A stretch of 64,000 nucleotides of DNA from Ponticoccus alexandrii (GTDB lineage Bacteria; Pseudomonadota; Alphaproteobacteria; Rhodobacterales; Rhodobacteraceae): contig NZ_CP047166.1 in NCBI RefSeq assembly GCF_016806125.1, positions 1,798,001 through 1,862,000 of the forward strand. Direction: 5' to 3'. A program made the position numbers and the translations under genes. Below are positions 16,757 to 24,897 of this stretch, piece by piece (position 1 is the first letter of the stretch; each line of letters opens with the position of its first letter). Under the pieces are notes generated by a model. It ran no database searches, had not been told where the DNA came from, and worked only from the letters and a program-made list of their open reading frames with translations.

Positions 16757-17127
16757 GCCTGCGCGCATTCACAGCCCGGACCGCGCTAGAGCCCTTCGCA
16801 TTCGGGCGCAGCGACTGCGCGCTGTGGTGCGCCGACGCGGTGCAGGCCTGCGTCGGTTTCGATCCTGCGGCCGATTTTCGCGGCACCTATTCGGATTGGC
16901 AGGGGTGCAGGGCGCTTGTGATGCGCGCCGGTGGTTTGCTGAACCTGATCGCGCCGCGCATGATCGATCCGCGCCTGCGCCCGCTGGGGCGCGACGGTGT
17001 CGCGGTGCTGCGCGCCGAGGCGCGGACCCTGTGCGGCGTCATCCTTGACGGCGACGCACTGGTGAAGACCGACACAGGCCTGCGCCGGATCGAGGCGCCG
17101 CAGATCGTGGCGGGGTGGTCATGGTAG
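16750..17127 (+). CDS. Tail-tip peptidase-like protein (DUF6950/NlpC-P60 relative)
   Basis: A 125-residue protein with the F-G-R-S-D-C-A-L-W-C-A-D-A-V motif; the Cys after Asp is in the place of the NlpC/P60 catalytic cysteine. D-P-A-A-D-F-R-G-T-Y-S-D-W-Q-G follows, a sequence typical of the DUF6950 family in alphaproteobacterial phages. It replaces the peptidoglycan hydrolase usually found before gpJ. A clear catalytic His is not obvious, so activity is uncertain. Confidence 0.72.
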   Translation: MVSLRAFTARTALEPFAFGRSDCALWCADAVQACVGFDPAADFRGTYSDWQGCRALVMRAGGLLNLIAPRMIDPRLRPLGRDGVAVLRAEARTLCGVILDGDALVKTDTGLRRIEAPQIVAGWSW

Positions 17128-19277
17128 AGGCGGTTTCCTTCCTGGTATTCGGCACAACGGCGGGGTTCAGCGTCGGGGGCGTGGCGCTGACCACGGGCGC
17201 GGGCGCACTGACCATCGCCGGGTCGCTGGTGAACCTGGCCGGGTCGGCACTGCTGAACTACGCCCTGCGACCGGATCAGCCGAAGGCCGCGAGACCTGAA
17301 AACATCCAGGTCACGTCCAAGGTGGCGACCGCGCCGCGCCTGGTCGTGGTCGGGCGCGCCAGGGTCGGCGGCAATGTGGTTTTTCACCGTGCCGTGGGTG
17401 GGGTTTCCTACCGCGTCATCTGCCACGCGCACGGTGGCGTGTCCGAGGTCGAGGCGATCCTGTTGAATAACAAGATCGTCGACGTCTGGAAGACCGGCGA
17501 CCCGCCGCGCTACTGGACGAATGACGACAACGACGCTCCCGCGCCGGTTCTGGACGAATTTGGCAAGCCCAGCAGCACGGCTTACATGAACGGCGAGGTC
17601 ACGGACCTGCAGTACCTGCGCGGGGCGCCTGCGGTCCGCATCCTGTCGCGTCAGGGGGCTGTTCCCTCAGCGCATTATCCTGAGCTGACGGCGGTCTTTC
17701 CAGAGTGGACGGCGAGTCACCGGCTGGACGGGCAGGCATCGTCCCTGATCATCTGCAAACAGGTCCGGGCCAAGCACTTCCAGCGCGTCTATCCCAAGGG
17801 AGAGCCGGACGTTGCGAAGATCTTCAAGGGCGTTCCGGTCTTTGATCCGCGCGACGACTCCACGGGGTTCAGCGAAAACGCCGCGCTGATCATCCGGCAT
17901 CTGATCGCGTCCCCGGACGGCATGAATGCACCCGACGCGCTGGACCCGGACAATATCGCGGCGCAGGCGGATATCGCCGACCTGCAGGTGCCTTTGCCGG
18001 ATCTGTCGACCGAAGCGAAATGGCGTCTGGGTGGCGTGTGGAGCCTGTCGGAAAAGCCGCAGGCACCGTTGCAGCGGATGCTGGATGCCTGCGCGGGACG
18101 CATCTACCTGCGCCCGGACGGCAAGGCCGCGCTGTTCCTCGGGCAGCCCGCAGCGCCGACCGTTACACTGACCTTTTCCGACCTGATCGAGCTGCAGGAA
18201 ATCACGCATGGCGCGGACCGGGTCAGTCGGTACAATGTGCTGCCCGCGCGCTATGTCGACCATGGGCTGCGCTTTGTCGAGGTCGATGCGGAGGCTTGGG
18301 AAGACACCGCCCGGCAGGCGCTGGACGGGGAAGAGGTTGGCCCCGCGCTGGATCTGTCCATGGCACCCAGCCATCGGCAGGCCCGCGCCGCGATGAAGGA
18401 TCGGTTTCACCGGGATAACCCGTCGTTGATGCTGCGCGCGGTGTTCAAGCCTCGTGCGCAGCTTGCGGTTTATGAGAAGGACGTGACCCTTGACCTGTCG
18501 CCGCTGGGCATCGCGGGCGACTTCGACGTGACCGGGTGGAACCTGCATTTCAGCGGGCAAAGCGGGTTGCTGGAAGCGGTGTCGCTGTCGCTGTCCGCCA
18601 TCGACCCGGACAGGTCCAGCCTGCCGGTCGGGGAACACGGCCTGCCGCAAAGCCTGCCCGCGCCGACCGAGTCCGGGGGCGTGCCCCTTGTGACGGGCGT
18701 TGTGGCGGCGGGGCAGGGGTTCCAGTCGGCGGCGAATACATGGGTCGCCGGGATCTCTGTCGCCTGGGATGCGCCGCCATCGCTGGCCCTGCGCCCGATC
18801 GTGGAATACCTGCTGGACGGATCGACCAGTTGGCAGGAATGGCCGGTGTCCGATGACGCACGCGGCACCCTGATCGCGCCGCTGCGCGCCGGGGGGGACT
18901 ACACGGTCGGCGTATCCTGGCAGACCCCCGAGGGGGAACGCGGCCTGCGCGCGCTGGTCGAGGATGTGACGGCAATTGCATCGACCACGGTTCCCCTGCC
19001 GCCGACCGGCCTGACTGTCGTGGATGAGGGAGGCGGGCAGGCGCGGGTCACCGTTACCGCCTCGGCCAGCGAAGATCAGTGGCGGACCATCGTCTATCGC
19101 GATGCGGTGGAAGTTGGTCGCTTGACGTCCTTCGCATCCGAAACGGTCGAATTCCTGGACGCACCGGGGACAGGTTCCTTCACCTGGACGGCGGTTGCCC
19201 TGAACGTGTCGGAAATCCGGTCCGACGCAAATGACCCGGCGGACATCGCCGGGCCAGTCACCGAAACCATCACCTAA
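17121..19277 (+). CDS. Host-specificity / tail-tip attachment protein (lambda J-like)
   Basis: 718 residues from the ATG at 17121, which overlaps the previous stop. The first 60 residues carry a hydrophobic Gly/Ala stretch, followed by the J-type core (A-P-R-L-V-V-V-G-R-A-R-V-G-G-N-V-V-F) with W-T-A-S-H-R-L-D-G and repeated beta modules. The last 200 residues contain two fibronectin-III-like segments (W-D-A-P-P-S-L-A; P-L-P-P-T-G-L-T-V). It forms the central fibre base that senses the host surface. Confidence 0.85.
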   Translation: MVEAVSFLVFGTTAGFSVGGVALTTGAGALTIAGSLVNLAGSALLNYALRPDQPKAARPENIQVTSKVATAPRLVVVGRARVGGNVVFHRAVGGVSYRVICHAHGGVSEVEAILLNNKIVDVWKTGDPPRYWTNDDNDAPAPVLDEFGKPSSTAYMNGEVTDLQYLRGAPAVRILSRQGAVPSAHYPELTAVFPEWTASHRLDGQASSLIICKQVRAKHFQRVYPKGEPDVAKIFKGVPVFDPRDDSTGFSENAALIIRHLIASPDGMNAPDALDPDNIAAQADIADLQVPLPDLSTEAKWRLGGVWSLSEKPQAPLQRMLDACAGRIYLRPDGKAALFLGQPAAPTVTLTFSDLIELQEITHGADRVSRYNVLPARYVDHGLRFVEVDAEAWEDTARQALDGEEVGPALDLSMAPSHRQARAAMKDRFHRDNPSLMLRAVFKPRAQLAVYEKDVTLDLSPLGIAGDFDVTGWNLHFSGQSGLLEAVSLSLSAIDPDRSSLPVGEHGLPQSLPAPTESGGVPLVTGVVAAGQGFQSAANTWVAGISVAWDAPPSLALRPIVEYLLDGSTSWQEWPVSDDARGTLIAPLRAGGDYTVGVSWQTPEGERGLRALVEDVTAIASTTVPLPPTGLTVVDEGGGQARVTVTASASEDQWRTIVYRDAVEVGRLTSFASETVEFLDAPGTGSFTWTAVALNVSEIRSDANDPADIAGPVTETIT

Positions 19278-19291
19278 AAAAGGGCAAGCGG

Positions 19292-22060
19292 ATGAGCTTT
19301 CCGAATGGCGGCGCAGTTCAAATCTGGCGCGATGGCGACACCTATGAACCGAAGAAAAGCGAGATGCGTGCATGGGGCGCGGATGTCGAAGGCCGGGTCG
19401 AGGATCTGGAAGCCACGGCCACGAGCGGCGCGCGCTATATCCGCGACACGCTCCTTGATCTGAACGCAATCGCTGCGCCTGCCAATGGCGATATCGGTTT
19501 TGTTCTGGCCGACGATTCCAACGCCGGGACATGGCAGTATCAGGGTGCCGCCTGGGTTCGGGTGGCGGACCTGCCTCGGGCGCTGTCCGGCTTCGATCTG
19601 GCTGCGGCAGCCAGCGCGGCTTATGCCGCCGCCAGCGCGAATGCTGCGGCGTCCAGCGCGGAGGTGGTTGCCGCCTATGGTGACTACCTCCTGACCTATC
19701 GTCCGCAACTGGCCGCGACCTATGGCATCCGGACGGCCAATGCCGCTGCCGAGAATGATGCCGCGTTTCTGACGGTTCCGGCGGGGCAGTCGATTGACCT
19801 GCGGGAAGCGCTGGTCGAGGCGACCGCCCTGCCGGAGAACTGCATTGCCTACAACGGGGCAATCAAGGTCGGCAGCGACATCATCCCGATGACCCGCGAC
19901 CGCTACGACAGCGCATTCGAGGGCACGCCGGTGGTGGTCAACGGTTTCGAGGCCGGGACGTTCTGGCTGGCCGGTTTGTTCCGCCGACATGATCGGGACG
20001 AATGGTGGTGTTTCACCATCCCAACGCCCTCGCATGGCATGGACAAACGGCGGGGCACGCTGGAGGCCAACATCAGCCAGGGCGGGATGCTCAAGTTCGA
20101 AAAGACCGTCACCGTTTACAGCGACGGCGAGGGCTACCTCTGGAACGGTGCCCACGTGACGCAGATCGAGGATGGTTATCTGGGCATCGTCCGCAAGGAC
20201 GACACGTCCGGCGGTGCTGCCGTGCTGGCCACCGTCGCGCTGCTTTCGGCGGGGTTTTCCGCGCCGGTCGAGATCGACCTGTCCAGCGAAATCCCCGGCC
20301 TCGTACATCAGTTTCCCATGGGGCAGGCGGTACGGTGGCCTGCGGAATTCGGCGGTCACGACGTCAAGGGCTGGCTGTTCCCCGGCTACGCCGGCAACAG
20401 CTCGAAAATCCACCTGATCGGCACAACCGACGAAGGCGCGACCGGATCCTGGTCGCAGATCGAGGTGGGCGACAAGGTGGGCGATCCGATCCCGCAGGGC
20501 GGCGGCAACCCGGACAAGTACCCGTTCTATCCCTCGGAGACGGTCTTCGTCACCGTGCCCGGCAAGGGGGTCTTTGCCTTTGCGCGCCCGGACGGGCGCA
20601 GCGTTGCGCAGACCCTGCATTTCAAGGCGTGTACGGCGCTTGATCTGCTGACGTGGCCGGACTGGATCGACACGGGCATTCCCTGCGGCGCCAACGTGCC
20701 CCATGTCATCTATCACCACGGCATCGTCGAGCTGCTGATCGTTCAGCGTGAGCTCTGGTCCGAGCTGGACGAAAGCGCAGGGCCTGCCGACAACATCGGG
20801 TGCGTCTACCGCTTCACGCCGGATCAGCTGCTGGCGCTGGATGGCGTGTTCCCGCAGCAATTCACCGTCGACCTCGTGGGCATGAACCGTTTCGTGGGCT
20901 ATCTGTTCACGGCCTTCGACAAGCGCGGCGTGCCCTACTCGGTCGGGAAGATGGGCGAGACCGTCTTTTCCAACTCCGCCGATAACGAACGTGCGGATAT
21001 GGCCGTCTTCACGCCTCTCAAATTGCCTGTAGCCGCACCGCACTATCACCGACCGCGGCCCAAGCAGATCATCGAGAACGGCAATTTCCAGCACTGGCCC
21101 TACGGCGCCAACTTCAACCTGGCCGGATCGGCCGACGTGATCACTGCGGCGCGCATGAAGTTCGCCCCGTCCGGGGCGGCGACGGACATCACCCGCGAAA
21201 CGCTGGACTATCTTGATCGCGCCGTCGCGGGGCACGGTCAGAAATACGCCTATGGCATCGATAACGTGGCAGACCCTGACAACAACACGGGGCTATATCA
21301 GTCATGGTACGGTCGCGACGCCGAGGAAAAGGGCAACCTCATCGCGACCAGCCCCGGCGGATACCTGATGTTGGAAGGGTTCGGCGAAGTCCCTGCGGCG
21401 CTGCAGGCTCAGGTTGGCCTTTTCGACCTCAGTGGTTCCGACAGCGATATCCTCAAGAACACGCCGCTGCTCAGGCCGAACACAACAAACGGCGGGTTCT
21501 GGCGAACCGTTTCCCCGATCCAGTTCCCGCGCCTGACCAGTGCACTGGACTTCGACGCCAACAGCTACGCCCGCATCCGCATCGACAATGGTTCCGGCGT
21601 GTCGTCGTGGATGGACCGGCTGACCCGGTTCGAAGTCTACCTGGGCGATCAGCCCGGAGACCGCACCTGGGTGGATCAGGCCGAAGACGCGGAGCGGTGC
21701 AAGCGCTACGGGTGGTACATCGGCGGCGAACCCGGCTTCGCAGGAACCGAGCTGGCCCGCCTGCAGTATCGCGCGGGGTCGGTCAACGCGTGGCAGGGGC
21801 GCATTGCCCTGAATCACGCACTCGCCATTCCGATCACAAACGTCGAGTTCTCCGCGAGTTCCGATTTCCAGGTCGTGACCGGCGGCGGGGCCAGCACCGT
21901 CACCGCGATCACGAGCATCGTCGCCACGGAGCTGGAAGGAGATCTGGGCGGCTTCACGGTGCTGGCGACGACTGGCGGCGCGGCGCCTGCCGATGGCGCT
22001 ATCGCCTTTCTGCGGGCCGCATCGGACAGCAGCAAGATCACCTACAAGACCGGGCATTGA
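19292..22060 (+). CDS. Large tail fibre / receptor-binding protein
   Basis: A 922-residue protein. The N-terminus (about 1-130) has a phage-type attachment segment and an Ala-rich coiled coil. Residues about 190-560 form a beta-propeller-like domain with spaced W/D/G turns (D-E-W-W-C-F, W-S-Q-I, F-P-M-G-Q-A), resembling sialidase or glycosidase folds. From about 590 the motif I-I-E-N-G-N-F-Q-H-W begins a jelly-roll-like carbohydrate-binding module seen in many phage fibres. It probably binds or trims surface polysaccharide. No catalytic residues could be assigned safely. Confidence 0.72.
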   Translation: MSFPNGGAVQIWRDGDTYEPKKSEMRAWGADVEGRVEDLEATATSGARYIRDTLLDLNAIAAPANGDIGFVLADDSNAGTWQYQGAAWVRVADLPRALSGFDLAAAASAAYAAASANAAASSAEVVAAYGDYLLTYRPQLAATYGIRTANAAAENDAAFLTVPAGQSIDLREALVEATALPENCIAYNGAIKVGSDIIPMTRDRYDSAFEGTPVVVNGFEAGTFWLAGLFRRHDRDEWWCFTIPTPSHGMDKRRGTLEANISQGGMLKFEKTVTVYSDGEGYLWNGAHVTQIEDGYLGIVRKDDTSGGAAVLATVALLSAGFSAPVEIDLSSEIPGLVHQFPMGQAVRWPAEFGGHDVKGWLFPGYAGNSSKIHLIGTTDEGATGSWSQIEVGDKVGDPIPQGGGNPDKYPFYPSETVFVTVPGKGVFAFARPDGRSVAQTLHFKACTALDLLTWPDWIDTGIPCGANVPHVIYHHGIVELLIVQRELWSELDESAGPADNIGCVYRFTPDQLLALDGVFPQQFTVDLVGMNRFVGYLFTAFDKRGVPYSVGKMGETVFSNSADNERADMAVFTPLKLPVAAPHYHRPRPKQIIENGNFQHWPYGANFNLAGSADVITAARMKFAPSGAATDITRETLDYLDRAVAGHGQKYAYGIDNVADPDNNTGLYQSWYGRDAEEKGNLIATSPGGYLMLEGFGEVPAALQAQVGLFDLSGSDSDILKNTPLLRPNTTNGGFWRTVSPIQFPRLTSALDFDANSYARIRIDNGSGVSSWMDRLTRFEVYLGDQPGDRTWVDQAEDAERCKRYGWYIGGEPGFAGTELARLQYRAGSVNAWQGRIALNHALAIPITNVEFSASSDFQVVTGGGASTVTAITSIVATELEGDLGGFTVLATTGGAAPADGAIAFLRAASDSSKITYKTGH

Positions 22061-22110
22061 CACCCTTGGCCCGGCACGGGCGGTCCGAAAGTAAGACCTC
22101 GGAGTAAATG

Positions 22111-22377
22111 ATGACAGAGCAAGAAACGGCGCTTTTGCGCGACACCGCCGCGCAGGTGAAGGAACTGCGCGGCAGCGTTGCGCGGATCGAGCGCGCGCTT
22201 TTCGATGTGCCGCCCGGGTCGCCCGATGATGAAAAGCCGCTGATCGAGGGTATCCGCATCGTCTGGCGCGCCTTCCAGCGGGGATCATGGGTCGCGCGTG
22301 CGGTGGTCTACGCAATCCCGACCATCGCGGCGGTCGGGCTGGCAGCGGGGCAAATCAAGGAATGGTTCGGCAAATGA
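22111..22377 (+). CDS. Small holin-like membrane protein
   Basis: 88 residues from the second ATG (two ATGs are adjacent at 22108 and 22111). The N-terminal half is a charged helix (coiled-coil-like heptads). One membrane helix lies at about residues 64-82 (V-V-Y-A-I-P-T-I-A-A-V-G-L), with a short charged end. It opens the lysis block before the endolysin, so a holin or antiholin role is likely but unproven. Confidence 0.55.
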   Translation: MTEQETALLRDTAAQVKELRGSVARIERALFDVPPGSPDDEKPLIEGIRIVWRAFQRGSWVARAVVYAIPTIAAVGLAAGQIKEWFGK

Positions 22378-22853
22378 GCTTTTTCTATCGCAGCACCTGG
22401 TCGCCGACCGACCGCCTGATGGCGGCGCTGGCGGCGCTTGTCCTGGCCTATGCGTCCGCGCTGTCGGTTCCGGCGACGTTCTGGTTTGACCCCGGCGTGC
22501 CGGTGGTCGCGGATTCGACCGTCGACGCATCCCCCGCCATCGGCTTTGAGCGTAAGATAAGGCGCGACGTCCGCATTCGCTATCAGGTCACGGTGCGCCG
22601 GGTGGATACCTTGTCGCCGGTCTGCGACCCGCGATCCGGGGTCATCACCTACCGCATAAGCGCGCAACTGCCAGAGCATCTGGACCTTGTCTGGTGGACC
22701 GGCGGGGACCGGCGCTGCTGGCCGCGCGCCCCGGGCACCTATGTCATGGAATCCTGTTGGGAAGTGGTCACGCCCTTTTGGGGCCTTGTGCCGCCCAAGA
22801 CGGTCTGCCGGGATTCCCCGCCGTTCAGGATCTCGGGCCGCGCGCCCGCGTAG
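22374..22853 (+). CDS. Prophage hypothetical membrane-associated protein
   Basis: 159 residues from the ATG that overlaps the previous stop (ATGA). One N-terminal membrane helix (about 16-32) is followed by a cell-envelope-side domain with five Cys residues and many Trp/Pro. The Cys pattern suggests disulfides in the periplasm. It is located between the holin-like and endolysin genes. The family is unknown. Confidence 0.6.
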   Translation: MSFFYRSTWSPTDRLMAALAALVLAYASALSVPATFWFDPGVPVVADSTVDASPAIGFERKIRRDVRIRYQVTVRRVDTLSPVCDPRSGVITYRISAQLPEHLDLVWWTGGDRRCWPRAPGTYVMESCWEVVTPFWGLVPPKTVCRDSPPFRISGRAPA

Positions 22854-22887
22854 ACGACACTTCACACGCAACAAAGGAGGATCTGCG

Positions 22888-23721
22888 ATGCGGATTCGTA
22901 TGGTGCCCCGTCCGGTGGACGTGGGCCTTAAGTCGTGGTCTCTGTGGGCCAACCGCGCAGGCTTTGCGTCGCTGCTGGTCCCGGCGGCGCTGTGGCGCTG
23001 GTGGGGGTTGGAAACCGACCCCTACCTGTGGGGCAAGATCGGGCTTGCGCTCTACGTGCTCGCCGAGCTGTTGCGCTACATCGACCAGGGCGGGATCGAC
23101 GGAAAGCGGGACACGTTTTTCAGCCGCGCCTGGGTCGGCGCGGTCGCGCTGGTCATGGTGCTGGGCGCGGGGCTGGTGTCGGTCGGCGACCCTGTCCAGA
23201 GTATTCGCGCGGCCCCCGCGCCGGTGGTCGAGGTCGAGGCCCCCGCGCTGCCGGTCCAGAGATCGGCAGAGGCGGCTTTTCTGAACCACGCCCTGCCGTT
23301 GGTCGCGAAATGGGAAGGCCTGCGGCTGACCGCCTACCTGGACCCGGTCGGCGTGCTGACGGTCTGCTATGGGGAAACGCAAGGGGTGAGGCCGGGCGAC
23401 ACTTACTCCGAAGCGGACTGCGCGGCGATGCTGTCGCGGCGTCTTCTGGAATACCGCGCGGGCCTGCACCGCTACCTGACCGCCGAGACCAGGGCACGCC
23501 GCCTGCCGCCGACCCGCGATGCGGCTTTCGGGTCCATGGCGTATAACGTGGGCATCGCCGGGGCAGGGGGCAGCACTGCGGTGAAGCGGCTGAACGCGGG
23601 CAACGTTCCGGGCGCATGCGAGGCCATGACCTGGTGGAACAAGGCGGGCGGCAAGGTGCTGCGCGGCCTGACCCGGCGGCGCGAGGATGAGCGTGCCCTG
23701 TGCATGGTCGGCGCGACGTGA
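22888..23721 (+). CDS. Phage endolysin, GH24 T4-type lysozyme with N-terminal membrane domain
   Basis: 277 residues from the ATG at 22888, which has a strong AAAGGAGG site. The lysozyme domain begins near 130. The catalytic triad is complete with T4 spacing: Glu143, Asp152, Thr158 (E-8-D-5-T) in K-W-E-G...L-D-P-V-G-V-L-T, followed by a C-Y-G-E-T motif. Residues 20-105 hold three hydrophobic segments (about 24-40, 45-62 and 82-100) and a Pro/Val linker. Normal GH24 endolysins are 150-180 residues, so about 100 residues of membrane domain have been added. It cleaves the peptidoglycan glycan strand. Confidence 0.88.
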   Translation: MRIRMVPRPVDVGLKSWSLWANRAGFASLLVPAALWRWWGLETDPYLWGKIGLALYVLAELLRYIDQGGIDGKRDTFFSRAWVGAVALVMVLGAGLVSVGDPVQSIRAAPAPVVEVEAPALPVQRSAEAAFLNHALPLVAKWEGLRLTAYLDPVGVLTVCYGETQGVRPGDTYSEADCAAMLSRRLLEYRAGLHRYLTAETRARRLPPTRDAAFGSMAYNVGIAGAGGSTAVKRLNAGNVPGACEAMTWWNKAGGKVLRGLTRRREDERALCMVGAT

Positions 23722-23957
23722 CTGGCCTGCGGATGGCCATGCTTGGCGCGGCGCTGGCGTTGGTCATCGGCGGCGCGGTCATGCTGGGACTGGTCGGGCA
23801 TGGCCGCAAGATCGAGGGCACCGCGCGCGACGCGCGGGCCGGGCAGGACTACAGGGAGGGACGGCAGGATGTGGATGCGGCGACGGGCAATCTGCCTGAC
23901 GATGATGCTGGCGTTGTCGAGTGGCTGCGAGAGCTGGCGGACGGCGCAAGCGACTGA
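23718..23957 (+). CDS. Inner-membrane spanin (Rz-like)
   Basis: A 79-residue protein starting at a GTG that overlaps the endolysin stop (GTGA). One N-terminal membrane helix (about 8-28, A-M-L-G-A-A-L-A-L-V-I-G-G) is followed by a charged, periplasm-facing helix. The small size and type II topology right after a lysozyme gene fit an i-spanin. The next gene starts inside it in another frame, as in Rz/Rz1 pairs. Confidence 0.65.
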   Translation: MTGLRMAMLGAALALVIGGAVMLGLVGHGRKIEGTARDARAGQDYREGRQDVDAATGNLPDDDAGVVEWLRELADGASD

Positions 23958-24099
23958 GGGCCGCGCGGCGGCGATCCTGGACGCATCCGAGGCGCCCGCC
24001 CGACGCTGTGCCGGAAATCTGGCGGACGGCACCCTGCCGTCCGCCCGGGCAAGCTGTGCTCCGCTTCTGGTGGGGCTGGCGGAATGGTGGGGGCGGTAG
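23869..24099 (+). CDS. Outer-membrane spanin lipoprotein (Rz1-like), overlapping the i-spanin
   Basis: A 76-residue protein in the +1 frame relative to the i-spanin gene. Its ATG at 23869 follows a GGGAGGG site. The N-terminus M-W-M-R-R-R-A-I-C-L-T-M-M-L-A-L-S-S-G-C is a lipoprotein signal; the Ser at -3 departs from the usual Leu/Val, so the lipobox is imperfect. A periplasmic segment with two more Cys follows. Together with the preceding protein it would link the inner and outer membranes in the last step of lysis. Confidence 0.6.
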   Translation: MWMRRRAICLTMMLALSSGCESWRTAQATEGRAAAILDASEAPARRCAGNLADGTLPSARASCAPLLVGLAEWWGR

Positions 24100-24636
24100 G
24101 CTGGACGGACAGCTGACCTTCGCCTCAGGTGCGAGTTTAATGGGTAGATCGTGGTAGAACGGACATTCAGCCCGGTTATAGTGGGTGCTAGAGCGTGCGT
24201 CTTTCGAAATCTTTGCTCTGTTCCGCTACCATGCGACGACGTAGGCCTCGATTGCCCGCAGTAATTCGGATACTAAACTGGTCTGTAAACTTCCGGCGCT
24301 TCGCCATTCTCGCATCCCCTCAAAGGTTTGGGATACACCTTAGCCGACTGTTCGATTTTCTGGGACCACTTCAGCCATCAATACCGAGTACCGATTCACG
24401 ACCGGGTGATAGCCGCAGTGTAAGCGCCGATGGCCGCGCACCAAAAGTAGACACGACATCACCCACCGGCTTTTGCTTGCAATCGGACACAACTACATTA
24501 ACTTGCGCCCGCAGTTTTCTTCGCGGGGCCGATGTGTCGCCGCGCCGTACGATTTCAGGCAGGTCGCATCCCGTGCGACATTGAAGCCAGACCCATTTAG
24601 CGCCGTTTCCGGCCACATTCAATCAGGAGAGCCCCC
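24100..24636. other. Gene-poor stretch at the prophage edge
   Basis: 537 bases with lower GC than both sides and no convincing open frame. It probably contains the right border of the prophage and the upstream region of the RTX locus. I saw no tRNA, obvious att repeat or strong terminator. A frame at 24195-24584 has composition and codon use unlike a gene. Confidence 0.5.
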
Positions 24637-24831
24637 ATGCCTTCCTTCGTTCTGAACAGCTGTTCTATCAAACCCGGTACCCTGAGCAGATTTTTCGGTT
24701 CGGTCGTCTGCCAGATCATTGGCAGCACCTTCGGCTGCATCAAAGTCCTCACCGGGGGTGATCTCGGTTTCAGGAATCCGTGGGTGGCCACCATCTGTAC
24801 ACCCGCGCGCCGCAGCCCCGTCAATCGTTAA
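24637..24831 (+). CDS. Possible small Cys-containing peptide upstream of the RTX gene
   Basis: 64 codons preceded by a good CAGGAG site eight bases before the ATG. The peptide has four Cys and alternating hydrophobic and polar residues, with a centre of F-F-G-S-V-V-C-Q-I-I-G and a basic end. No family is recognised. It could be a leader peptide or a small secreted factor, or a chance frame in non-coding DNA. Confidence 0.3.
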   Translation: MPSFVLNSCSIKPGTLSRFFGSVVCQIIGSTFGCIKVLTGGDLGFRNPWVATICTPARRSPVNR

Positions 24832-24897
24832 CATCCAGAATGCGACCGATGGAGCTACCTCTGGGTCGCGATGCATTTCAGACAAGGAGATTCAACA

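Noticed and set aside
24195-24584. Possible gene in the prophage border region
   Set aside because: No ribosome site, Ser/Arg-rich composition typical of a chance frame, no family sign.
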